From: Burkholderiales bacterium
Lineage (GTDB): Bacteria; Pseudomonadota; Gammaproteobacteria; Burkholderiales; SG8-39
Reading direction: 5' to 3'
DNA length: 6,252 nucleotides
Assembly: GCA_005777205.1 (NCBI GenBank)
Contig: SXNB01000052.1
Location: 1-6,252 of the forward strand
Part shown: positions 1 through 5,090 of the stretch, piece by piece
Layout: each line of letters begins with the position of its first letter
How positions within the stretch are numbered: position 1 is the stretch's first letter
Translations under genes and position numbers: made by a program
The notes under the pieces: generated by a model
Database searches by the model: none
What the model was told of the DNA's origin: nothing
What the model saw: the letters and a program-made list of their open reading frames with translations, nothing else

Positions 1-974
1 CCCTGGAACAGGCCGAATAGCGCCGAGACCACGTAGAGAGAGGCCAGCGAGTCGAACGGCAGGAACAGGACGAGCGCCACGCCCTGGAGCGCCGACCCCA
101 GCAGCAGCGTCTTCAGGCCGCCGATGCGGTCGCAGATCCAGCCTGAGGCGAGGCGGCTGACGATGCCGAAGCCCAGCATCACCGATAGCATTTCCGCGCC
201 GCGCGCCGCGGCGAAGCCGAGGTCGCCGCAGTAGGCCACGATGTGTACCTGGGGCATGGACATGGCGACGCAGCAGCTGACGCCGGCCATGCACAACAGT
301 GTCAAAAGCGTCGCCTGTCGCAGGCCCAATTGTTTCGCTTCCGGGACAAAGTGCGTCCCGGAAGCGATCTGGGAAAGGCCAACGGCCGGAGGGCGGCGAC
401 GGAGGACGAAGGCGAGGGGGATGGCGGTGGCCAGGCAGAAGTAGCCCAAACCGGTGAAGGTGGCGCGCCAGCCGATGCTGTCGAAGTAGCCCTGCAGGAT
501 CGGCGGCCAGATGGCGCCGGCCATGTAGTTGCCGCTGGCGCAGATGGCCACCGCCATGCCGCGCCGTTTCGTGAACCAAAGCGAAGTATCGGCCACCAGC
601 GGTGCGAAGCTGGCCGAGGTTCCCATCAGGCCGATGACCAGGCCCTGGATCAGGGCGAATTGCAGAAGGGTCTGCGAGGCGCCGGCGGCGATAAACCCGA
701 CGCCCAGGCAGACTGCGCCGATCAGCACCGGGACCATAACGCCGAAGCGGTCGGCGAGCTTGCCCATCAGGATGCCGCCCAGGCCGAATCCGATCATGGT
801 CAGGGCGTAGGGCAGCGAGGCATCCGACCGCGCGACGTTGAACTCAGCCTGTATCGGCGGCAGCGCTACCGCCACTGCGTACATGCCGGAACCGCCGATG
901 GTCATCAGCGCCAGCGAGGCTGCGAGGCGCACCCAGGCGTAGGTGGATTCCTGCTGGTCGGCGCGGGTTGTCAT
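1..974 (-). CDS. MFS transporter, monocarboxylate/oxalate-formate antiporter-like (3' end beyond window)
   Basis: The minus-strand frame runs open from an ATG at 974 to the left edge: 324 codons, no stop, C-terminus missing. The translation is strongly hydrophobic. The first helix lies at about residues 17-38. The MFS motif A GKLADRFG is at 71-78 between TM2 and TM3. A KRRGMAVAICASG stretch at 136-148, typical of the TM4-TM5 region in MCT/OxlT-like members, follows. The repeated motif-A equivalent SGWICDRIGG is at 277-286 between TM8 and TM9. A basic RRRPP segment at 192-196 begins the central cytoplasmic loop. Full-length relatives have about 400 residues and 12 helices, so two or three helices are missing here. 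It is an inner-membrane secondary transporter, probably for a small organic anion; the substrate cannot be read from sequence. It is divergent from surE with only 39 bp between starts, and no Shine-Dalgarno precedes the ATG. The family call is firm, the subfamily tentative. Confidence 0.9.
   Translation of the reverse strand, partial: MTTRADQQESTYAWVRLAASLALMTIGGSGMYAVAVALPPIQAEFNVARSDASLPYALTMIGFGLGGILMGKLADRFGVMVPVLIGAVCLGVGFIAAGASQTLLQFALIQGLVIGLMGTSASFAPLVADTSLWFTKRRGMAVAICASGNYMAGAIWPPILQGYFDSIGWRATFTGLGYFCLATAIPLAFVLRRRPPAVGLSQIASGTHFVPEAKQLGLRQATLLTLLCMAGVSCCVAMSMPQVHIVAYCGDLGFAAARGAEMLSVMLGFGIVSRLASGWICDRIGGLKTLLLGSALQGVALVLFLPFDSLASLYVVSALFGLFQ
335..367. repeat. Perfect inverted repeat, 13-bp arms, 7-nt loop, inside the MFS gene
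   Basis: The arm TCGCTTCCGGGAC (335-347) is followed by a 7-nt loop (348-354) and its exact reverse complement (355-367). It lies in the coding region for residues about 203-213, in the variable cytoplasmic linker between TM6 and TM7. There is no T-run after either side, so it does not look like an intrinsic terminator. A perfect 13-bp stem is unlikely by chance in coding DNA. It could be a REP-like palindromic element accommodated in frame, or an mRNA hairpin. Confidence 0.75.
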
Positions 975-980
975 GGCCCG

Positions 981-986
981 ATTCTA
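981..986 (-). promoter_or_regulatory. -10 box for a leaderless MFS transcript
   Basis: On the minus strand TAGAAT (one mismatch to the sigma-70 TATAAT consensus) is followed by six bases and then the ATG at 974. Transcription normally begins about 6-7 nt downstream of the -10 box, which places the first base at or beside the A of the start codon. No convincing TTGACA-like -35 element is visible at 16-18 bp upstream. With no room for a Shine-Dalgarno, the message is predicted to be leaderless. Confidence 0.5.
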
Positions 987-995
987 GCGGTCAGT

Positions 996-1001
996 TAGAA
1001 T
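996..1001 (+). promoter_or_regulatory. -10 box for the surE-pcm-nlpD operon
   Basis: TAGAAT lies 12 bp before the surE ATG at 1014, giving a predicted transcription start near 1008 and a leader of only about 5 nt. The bases between (CCGCCCGTCCCG) are pyrimidine-rich and contain no Shine-Dalgarno. There is no good -35 hexamer at standard spacing. TTGTCA at 968-973 resembles one but is 22 bp away, too far for a normal promoter. Confidence 0.5.
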
Positions 1002-1013
1002 CCGCCCGTCCCG

Positions 1014-1757
1014 ATGCGCATCCTTGTTTCGAACGACGACGGTTACTTCGCCCCGGGCATCATGTTGCTCGCCGAGCGTCTGGGTGCCATCGCCGAAGTC
1101 ACCGTGGTCGCGCCAGAGCGCGACCGTTCGGGCGCTTCGAACTCCCTCACGCTCGACCGGCCGCTCACCGTGCGCAAGGCGGCAAGCGGCTTCTGGTACG
1201 TCAACGGCACGCCCACCGACTGCGTGCACCTGGCGGTCACCGGCCTGCTGGATGAACTGCCCGATTGCGTGGTCTCGGGCATCAACCACGGCGCCAACAT
1301 GGGCGACGACACCATCTACTCCGGCACAGTCGCGGCCGCCACCGAGGGCTATCTGCTGGGCATCCCGTCGCTCGCGGTGTCGCTAGCGGGCAAGTCAGGC
1401 AGGCACTTCGAGACCGCGGCCATGGTGGCGGTGCGCCTGGTGGAGCGCTTGGCGCGCGCGCCGGTGGCGCAGCCGGTGCTGCTCAACATCAACGTGCCCG
1501 ATGTCGCCGAAGACCAGCTGCAGGGTGAAGAGATCACCCGTCTGGGCCGGCGCCACAAGGCGGAGCCGGTGATCAAGCTGGACACCCCGCGCGGCGACAC
1601 CGCGTTCTGGATCGGGCCTGCGGGCGATGCCCAAGATGCCGGGCCTGGCACCGATTTCCACGCCGTCGCTGCAGGCCGGGTTTCGGTGACGCCGCTGCAG
1701 GTGGACCTGACCCACCACCGACAGCTTGACCTGATCCGCGGCTGGATGGGTCGATGA
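1014..1757 (+). CDS. surE: 5'/3'-nucleotidase SurE
   Basis: Encodes a 247-residue SurE, a metal-dependent cytoplasmic phosphatase that removes phosphate from 5'- and 3'-nucleoside monophosphates and, in the family, can trim short polyphosphate. The N-terminus MRILVSNDDGYFAPG is the family signature. The expected metal ligands are present: D8, D9, S39 (in ERDRSGASNS) and N91 (in SGINHGANMGDDTIYSGT). The C-terminal GTDFHAVAAGRVSVTPLQ and DLTHH segments are also typical, and the length matches the usual ~250. The start is fixed by the conserved N-terminus although no ribosome binding site precedes it. It is the first gene of an operon, and its TGA overlaps the pcm ATG as ATGA. Upstream, where many proteobacteria carry truD/ispF, lies a divergent transporter. 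Confidence 0.97.
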   Translation: MRILVSNDDGYFAPGIMLLAERLGAIAEVTVVAPERDRSGASNSLTLDRPLTVRKAASGFWYVNGTPTDCVHLAVTGLLDELPDCVVSGINHGANMGDDTIYSGTVAAATEGYLLGIPSLAVSLAGKSGRHFETAAMVAVRLVERLARAPVAQPVLLNINVPDVAEDQLQGEEITRLGRRHKAEPVIKLDTPRGDTAFWIGPAGDAQDAGPGTDFHAVAAGRVSVTPLQVDLTHHRQLDLIRGWMGR

Positions 1758-2431
1758 ACAAGCCCGGCAGCACGCGCAACCTCGCCGGGTTTGGCATGAC
1801 CTCGCAGCGCACCCGCGCACGTATGGTCGAGCGCCTGCGAGAGGAAGGCATCGCGGACCCGCGTGTGCTCACGGCGATGGGGGCGGTGCCGCGGCACGTG
1901 TTCGTCGAGGAAGCGCTGGCGCACCGAGCCTATGAGGACAATGCGCTGCCGATCGGATTTGGCCAGACCATCTCGCAGCCCTACAGCGTGGCGCGCATGA
2001 GTCAGGAGTTGATGCCGGGCCGGGACCGTGGCCGGGTGCTCGAGGTGGGCACCGGCTGCGGTTATCAGGCAGCGGTGCTGGCGCGGCTGTCCGCGGAGGT
2101 CTATTCCATCGAGCGCATCCGCGAGTTGCTCGAGCGTGCGCGGTCGAACCTGCGCGAACTGCGCCTGTCAAACCTACGTCTCGCTTACGGGGATGGCAAT
2201 GAAGGCTTGGAGAAGGCCGCGCCGTTCGATTCCATCGTGGTGGCCGCGGCCGCGCCGGCGGTGCCGCAGGCATTGCTGCGCCAGTTGGCTCCCGGTGGCA
2301 GAATGATCCTCCCGATCAGGCAGGCCGGCGACTCGCAGCGGCTGGCGCTGATCGAGCGGGAAGGGCGCGGCTTCGTCGAGACGCCGCTCGACTTGGTTCG
2401 CTTCGTGCCGCTGGAGGCCGGAAAGCGATGA
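1754..2431 (+). CDS. pcm: Protein-L-isoaspartate O-methyltransferase
   Basis: Encodes a 225-residue cytoplasmic enzyme that transfers a methyl group from S-adenosylmethionine to L-isoaspartyl residues in damaged proteins, starting their repair. Family motifs in order are: AVPRHVFV at 44-51, LPIGFGQTISQPYSVARM at 65-82 with the conserved TISQP substrate-site segment (72-76), the SAM-binding motif I VLEVGTGCGYQ at 95-105, and the acidic YSIERI that ends the next strand. PFDSIVVAAAAPAVP matches motif II, and LPIRQ with the C-terminal VRFVPL close the fold. A ~14-residue extension precedes MTSQRTRARM, where shorter homologues begin. The ATG at 1754 is preferred because it overlaps the surE stop and such extensions occur in relatives. 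Its own TGA overlaps the nlpD ATG, so the three genes are probably translationally coupled. Confidence 0.96.
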   Translation: MNKPGSTRNLAGFGMTSQRTRARMVERLREEGIADPRVLTAMGAVPRHVFVEEALAHRAYEDNALPIGFGQTISQPYSVARMSQELMPGRDRGRVLEVGTGCGYQAAVLARLSAEVYSIERIRELLERARSNLRELRLSNLRLAYGDGNEGLEKAAPFDSIVVAAAAPAVPQALLRQLAPGGRMILPIRQAGDSQRLALIEREGRGFVETPLDLVRFVPLEAGKR

Positions 2432-3261
2432 ATCTGCCACACAGGTTGGTCACCGCAGTGCTCGCCACCACCTTGGCTGTGGCTGGTTGCGCATCGCGCG
2501 CGCCCGCGCCAGTCCAGGACCGTCGCCCCACGCCCACCACGGCGGCAAAGTTGCCCGTCGCGCAGGCCGCAAAACCTGCGGCTGCGGCCCCTGCCCCGGC
2601 CGGCAGCTACGTGGTCCGGCGAGGTGACACGCTCAACAGCATCGCGCTGGAGCACGGCGTGGATTTTCGCGACGTGGCGAGATGGAACAACCTCGATGAT
2701 CCGGCGAAGATCCGCGTCGGTCAGTCGCTGCAAGTGAGCGCGCCGGAGCGGGCGCAGGCGCAGGCGGGCACGCAGGTCGGCGCCGTGCGGGCGCCCGGCG
2801 CGCCCGAGTCGAGGCCGCTCGAGTCGCGGCCGCTCGGCCAGGTCCCGGCGCCCAAGCCGGAATCGCCGAAGCCTGCGCCCGAGCGCATTGCCGACGGCAT
2901 CGTCTTCATCTGGCCTGCGAAAGGAACGGTACTAGCGGGCTTCTCCGAGCCGCGCGTGAAAGGCATCGACATTGGTGGCCGCATCGGCGACCCGGTGGTC
3001 GCGGCTGCCCCTGGAAAGGTGATCTATGTCGGCGCCGGCATCCCGGGCCTGGGCAAGTTCGTCGTCATCAAGCACAACGACGAGCTCTCGACGGTCTACG
3101 CGCACGCGAAGGAAGTGCTCGTGAAGATGGACCAGGCGGTGATCCGCGGCCAGCGCATCGCAGAACTGGGCGACAGCGACGCTGACCGACCGAAGCTGCA
3201 TTTCCAGGTGCGCCGGCTGGGCAAGCCGCTCGATCCGATGGGCTACCTGCCGCCGGGCTAG
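2428..3261 (+). CDS. nlpD: NlpD-like LysM/M23 lipoprotein, predicted murein hydrolase activator
   Basis: Encodes a 277-residue envelope lipoprotein. A signal peptide ends in the lipobox VAGC with C21 as the lipidated residue. A Pro/Ala-rich linker follows, then a LysM peptidoglycan-binding domain at 61-103 (YVVRRGDTLNSIALEHG ... NNL ... IRVGQSL). A second low-complexity linker precedes a C-terminal M23/LytM domain at about 156-275. Two metal-binding histidines of active M23 enzymes are replaced: the first motif reads KGIDIGG (K178; D182 kept) and the HxH motif reads KLHF (K256, H258). This degeneracy is characteristic of NlpD, which activates N-acetylmuramyl-L-alanine amidases such as AmiC during division instead of cutting peptidoglycan itself. 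GGAGG (2413-2417) lies 10 nt before the ATG, which overlaps the pcm stop. In many proteobacteria rpoS follows; here a convergent mltB does. Confidence 0.93.
   Translation: MNLPHRLVTAVLATTLAVAGCASRAPAPVQDRRPTPTTAAKLPVAQAAKPAAAAPAPAGSYVVRRGDTLNSIALEHGVDFRDVARWNNLDDPAKIRVGQSLQVSAPERAQAQAGTQVGAVRAPGAPESRPLESRPLGQVPAPKPESPKPAPERIADGIVFIWPAKGTVLAGFSEPRVKGIDIGGRIGDPVVAAAPGKVIYVGAGIPGLGKFVVIKHNDELSTVYAHAKEVLVKMDQAVIRGQRIAELGDSDADRPKLHFQVRRLGKPLDPMGYLPPG
2806..2835 (+). repeat. 15-bp tandem duplication encoding ESRPL twice
   Basis: Units 2806-2820 and 2821-2835 differ at a single base (A at 2812, C at 2827) and encode ESRPLESRPL at residues 127-136 of NlpD. They lie in the low-complexity linker between the LysM and M23 domains, so the duplication keeps the frame and probably only alters linker length. 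Confidence 0.7.
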
Positions 3262-3272
3262 CGCGAGGCAGG

Positions 3273-3288
3273 ACGGCGCTAGCGCCGT
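3273..3288. terminator. Palindrome at the convergent nlpD/mltB junction, possible bidirectional terminator
   Basis: ACGGCGCTAGCGCCGT is a perfect 16-bp palindrome that can fold as a 6-bp G/C-rich stem with a CTAG loop on either strand. It begins 12 bp after the nlpD stop codon. It contains the mltB stop codon (TAG on the minus strand, 3281-3279) in the loop. No U-run follows on either strand, so it is not a canonical intrinsic terminator. It may weakly terminate or protect both 3' ends. The whole gap between the two genes is only 17 bp. Confidence 0.4.
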
Positions 3289-4262
3289 AGCTTCAACTCC
3301 TGCGCCAGGTCGTAGACCGCCGCGGCGTAGAAGCTGGAGCGGTTGTACCGGGTGAGAACGTAAAAGTTGCGCATGCCGAGCCGGTACTCGGTGGGCGCCT
3401 CCGGCGTCGGCAGGTCGATCAGCGCGACGGTGGTTTCCGTCGGCAGGCTGCTGCTCGTCTCGACGCCATGCTGGCCCAGCGAGGCGAGGGTGAACTTCGG
3501 GTCGATGCCCGCCTCCAGCATTGGACGGTGCGCCTCGCCCGCGACGTGGGCCAGCAGCTGCACCGGCTCGCCGCGCCGCCAGCCGTGCTCCTTGAGGAAA
3601 TTGGCCACGCTGCCCACCGCGTCGGCGGGGCTAGCGCGCAAGTCGACGATTCCGTCGCCGTCGAAATCCACCGCGAAGCGCCGGTAGCTGCCCGGCATGA
3701 ACTGCGGGATGCCGATTGCGCCGGCGTACGAACCCTTGACGCTGAACACGTCCAGGCCGGCGTCGCGGGTGAACAGGAGGTACTGCTCCAGTTCGGAGCG
3801 GAAGTAGGTGGCGCGCGGCGGGTAGAGGAACGCCAGCGTGGCGAGTGCGTCGATGACCCGGAAACTGCCCGCATTGCGGCCGTACAGGGTCTCGACGCCG
3901 ATGATGGAGACGATGATCTCCTCCGGCACGCCGTGCGCCTCGGCGGCGCGCGAGAGCGCCGCTTCGTGCCGGCGCCAGAAATCGAGTCCCTCGCCGATGC
4001 GCGCCTCGTTGACGAAGCGTCCTCGGTACGCGCGCCAGGAACGCGCGCGCGGGTCCTTCGGCGGCGTGATCGCCTTGAGCACCGATTCCATGCGTCGCGT
4101 GCGCGCGAACAGGAACTGCAGCTCGCTCTCGACGAAGGCATGGCGCTGGGCCATGTCGCGGATGAAGGCGCGCACGTCCGCGCGCTGCGTGAAGGCGTCC
4201 TTCGCCAGCGCAGGCACGGACGCGGCGCAGGCCAGCAGCAGGGCGAACGCGATGGCCTTCAT
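3279..4262 (-). CDS. mltB: Lytic murein transglycosylase B family (MltB)
   Basis: Encodes a 327-residue periplasmic enzyme that cleaves the MurNAc-GlcNAc bond of peptidoglycan to give 1,6-anhydromuropeptides. A signal peptide (about 1-20, ending in VPALA) is followed by the SLT_2/MltB catalytic domain. The catalytic glutamate is E124 in GVETLYGRN. The GAIGIPQFMPGSYRRFAVDFDGDG stretch contains the substrate-binding loop and, at 199-208, an EF-hand-like Asp-rich loop as in E. coli MltB. The C-terminal YRLGMRNFYVLTRYNRSSFYA motif is also conserved in the family. C12 (in LLLAC) resembles a lipobox but lies very early. Signal peptidase I cleavage after residue 20 is more likely, giving a soluble form instead of a lipoprotein. 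The ATG overlaps the preceding TGA as ATGA and has no clear Shine-Dalgarno, so translation is probably coupled. It is the last gene of the proS operon. Confidence 0.93.
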   Translation of the reverse strand: MKAIAFALLLACAASVPALAKDAFTQRADVRAFIRDMAQRHAFVESELQFLFARTRRMESVLKAITPPKDPRARSWRAYRGRFVNEARIGEGLDFWRRHEAALSRAAEAHGVPEEIIVSIIGVETLYGRNAGSFRVIDALATLAFLYPPRATYFRSELEQYLLFTRDAGLDVFSVKGSYAGAIGIPQFMPGSYRRFAVDFDGDGIVDLRASPADAVGSVANFLKEHGWRRGEPVQLLAHVAGEAHRPMLEAGIDPKFTLASLGQHGVETSSSLPTETTVALIDLPTPEAPTEYRLGMRNFYVLTRYNRSSFYAAAVYDLAQELKLRR

Positions 4263-4510
4263 GTCGGGCGGAACTCGCTTACGCGCCGGCGCAGTTCCGC
4301 GACTTTTTCCGCCCAGGCATCGCGGCCGTAGCGCAGGGCAATGTAGAGCAGGGAGATGCGCTGGATGGCAAGGGTGCCGCCGAACAGCAGCCCGAGCCGT
4401 GTGGGCACGATGTACACGCGCCGGTGCCCGAGGACCACTACTCCGCGCTCCGGTGGCGCGTAGCCGTAGAACCAGCTGCGCAGCGCGCTACGCTCAGCTC
4501 GTGGGGCCAT
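4259..4510 (-). CDS. Small membrane ORF: DUF58-like N-terminus joined to a TgpA-like C-terminus (probable fusion remnant)
   Basis: Encodes 83 residues. Residues about 1-44 read as the start of a DUF58 protein: a basic lead, then PPERGVVVLGHRRVYIVPTR and GLLFGG, matching the family pattern RRIYxLPTRxGLLF that precedes its first membrane helix. Residues about 48-83 (IQRISLLYIALRYGRDAW ... AELRRRVSEFRPT) instead resemble the extreme C-terminus of TgpA-type transglutaminase proteins, which end in an LYxxLRYG ... LRRxVxxFRP pattern. DUF58 proteins normally have ~300 or more residues and TgpA ~650, and the two are usually adjacent genes. The sequence is best explained as an in-frame deletion joining their ends near 4366-4384. 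The ATG at 4510 has GGAG 5 nt upstream and overlaps the preceding transglycosylase gene by 17 bp. The TGA overlaps the mltB ATG. A longer frame to 4618 exists, but its extra residues are an out-of-frame reading of the upstream gene. The DUF58 half is recognised with fair confidence and the TgpA half with moderate confidence, both from memory. A product, if made, would lack all catalytic parts. Confidence 0.6.
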   Translation of the reverse strand: MAPRAERSALRSWFYGYAPPERGVVVLGHRRVYIVPTRLGLLFGGTLAIQRISLLYIALRYGRDAWAEKVAELRRRVSEFRPT

Positions 4511-5090
4511 CGTAGCTCCAGCGCCGCTTCCAGTGCGCGTGCACCAGGGTCGGGTACTCGGCGCGCCCGAGGCTGCCGTTGTAGCGCCCAAGGGCGCGGA
4601 AGTAGTCCCCGTTCTCAATGTCGAGGTAGTGGCGCAGGATCAGGCAGCCGTAGCGCAGGTTGGAGCGCAGGCCAAACAGGTTGTGGTCGGGCTGGCCGAT
4701 CTCCTTCACCCAGAACGGCATCACCTGCATGTAGCCGCGCGCGCCGGCACTGGAGACCGCGTACTTGCGGAACCCGGACTCGACCTCGATCAGGCCGAGG
4801 ACCAGCTGCGGGTCGAGCCGCGCGCGCAAGGCCTCGTGGTGCACGGTCTTTAGGAACTCGAAGCGCTGCTTGCGGTCCGGCATGCGCTGCTGCAGGCGCT
4901 TGGACATCTCGTAGACCCACTTCTGGGCATTCCCCGGGTCGGTGAAATTGAGGAACGGCACGGCGCGGTCGGCCAGCTGGGCCTGCATCGAGGCGCGCGT
5001 GCTCTCGCTCAGCTTCACGTAGACCTGGTTGCCGCCGAGCACGTGCAGCGGCGCAAGCAGGAAGAGCAGGGAGAGCAGGCGGCGCATCAC
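4494..5090 (-). CDS. SLT-domain lytic transglycosylase (family 1, Slt70/MltC-like fold)
   Basis: Encodes a 198-residue exported peptidoglycan lytic transglycosylase. A signal peptide occupies about residues 1-20 (RRLLSLLFLLAPLHVLGG). The catalytic SLT domain follows from about residue 80. The catalytic glutamate is E104 in LIEVESGF, followed by KYAVSSAGARGYMQVMP (110-125), which contains the family GxMQ motif, and GRYNGS (168-173) near the C-terminus. The domain is almost the whole mature protein, with no LysM or other wall-binding module. Two starts are possible: GTG at 5090, overlapping the proS stop by 4 nt, or ATG at 5087, sharing one base with it. An AGGAGA lies 10 nt before the GTG and 13 nt before the ATG, which slightly favours GTG. 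Numbering here is from the GTG. Its 3' end overlaps the next ORF by 17 bp. Confidence 0.92.
   Translation of the reverse strand: MMRRLLSLLFLLAPLHVLGGNQVYVKLSESTRASMQAQLADRAVPFLNFTDPGNAQKWVYEMSKRLQQRMPDRKQRFEFLKTVHHEALRARLDPQLVLGLIEVESGFRKYAVSSAGARGYMQVMPFWVKEIGQPDHNLFGLRSNLRYGCLILRHYLDIENGDYFRALGRYNGSLGRAEYPTLVHAHWKRRWSYDGPTS
4516..4519 (-). promoter_or_regulatory. Shine-Dalgarno fixing the start of the small membrane ORF
   Basis: GGAG on the minus strand lies 5 nt before the ATG at 4510, inside the 3' end of the preceding transglycosylase gene. It supports this ATG over the longer alternative that begins at 4618. Confidence 0.5.

Larger units (their letters stand above)
980..1002. promoter_or_regulatory. 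Inverted repeat spanning the divergent MFS/surE promoters
   Basis: GATTCTA (980-986) and TAGAATC (996-1002) are exact reverse complements separated by 9 bp, centred in the 39-bp gap. Each arm contains a TAGAAT hexamer reading outward toward one of the two divergent genes. The symmetry may simply reflect two -10 boxes. It also has the size of a dimeric repressor operator, in which case one protein would cover both promoters. The arms are seen directly; the function is inferred. Confidence 0.5.

Noticed and set aside
968..973. TTGTCA as the -35 element of the surE promoter
   Set aside because: It is 22 bp from the -10 box at 996, beyond the 16-18 bp normally tolerated, and it overlaps the transporter start codon.
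243..998. Long 251-codon plus-strand open frame opposite the transporter
   Set aside because: Its translation is rich in H, G, R, D and Q with no fold-like pattern, while the minus strand encodes a clear MFS protein with motif A twice. It is an antisense shadow typical of high-G+C genes.
1349..1924. 191-codon minus-strand frame across the surE/pcm junction
   Set aside because: It is antisense to two well-recognised genes joined by an ATGA overlap and has an R/S/P-rich composition without motifs.
2428..3261. Internal rpoS promoter within nlpD, as in E. coli
   Set aside because: No rpoS lies downstream and I could not identify a convincing -35/-10 pair in this G+C-rich coding region.
3468..4331. 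Plus-strand open frame of 287 codons opposite mltB
   Set aside because: Low-complexity R/A/E/D composition, no recognisable motif, and fully antisense to an MltB with its catalytic glutamate and family motifs in place.
4511..4618. N-terminal extension of the small membrane ORF to an ATG at 4618
   Set aside because: The extra 36 residues are an out-of-frame reading of the SLT gene (Thr, Gly, Ala and Ser-rich). The ATG at 4510 has a GGAG at proper spacing and begins where DUF58 proteins begin.
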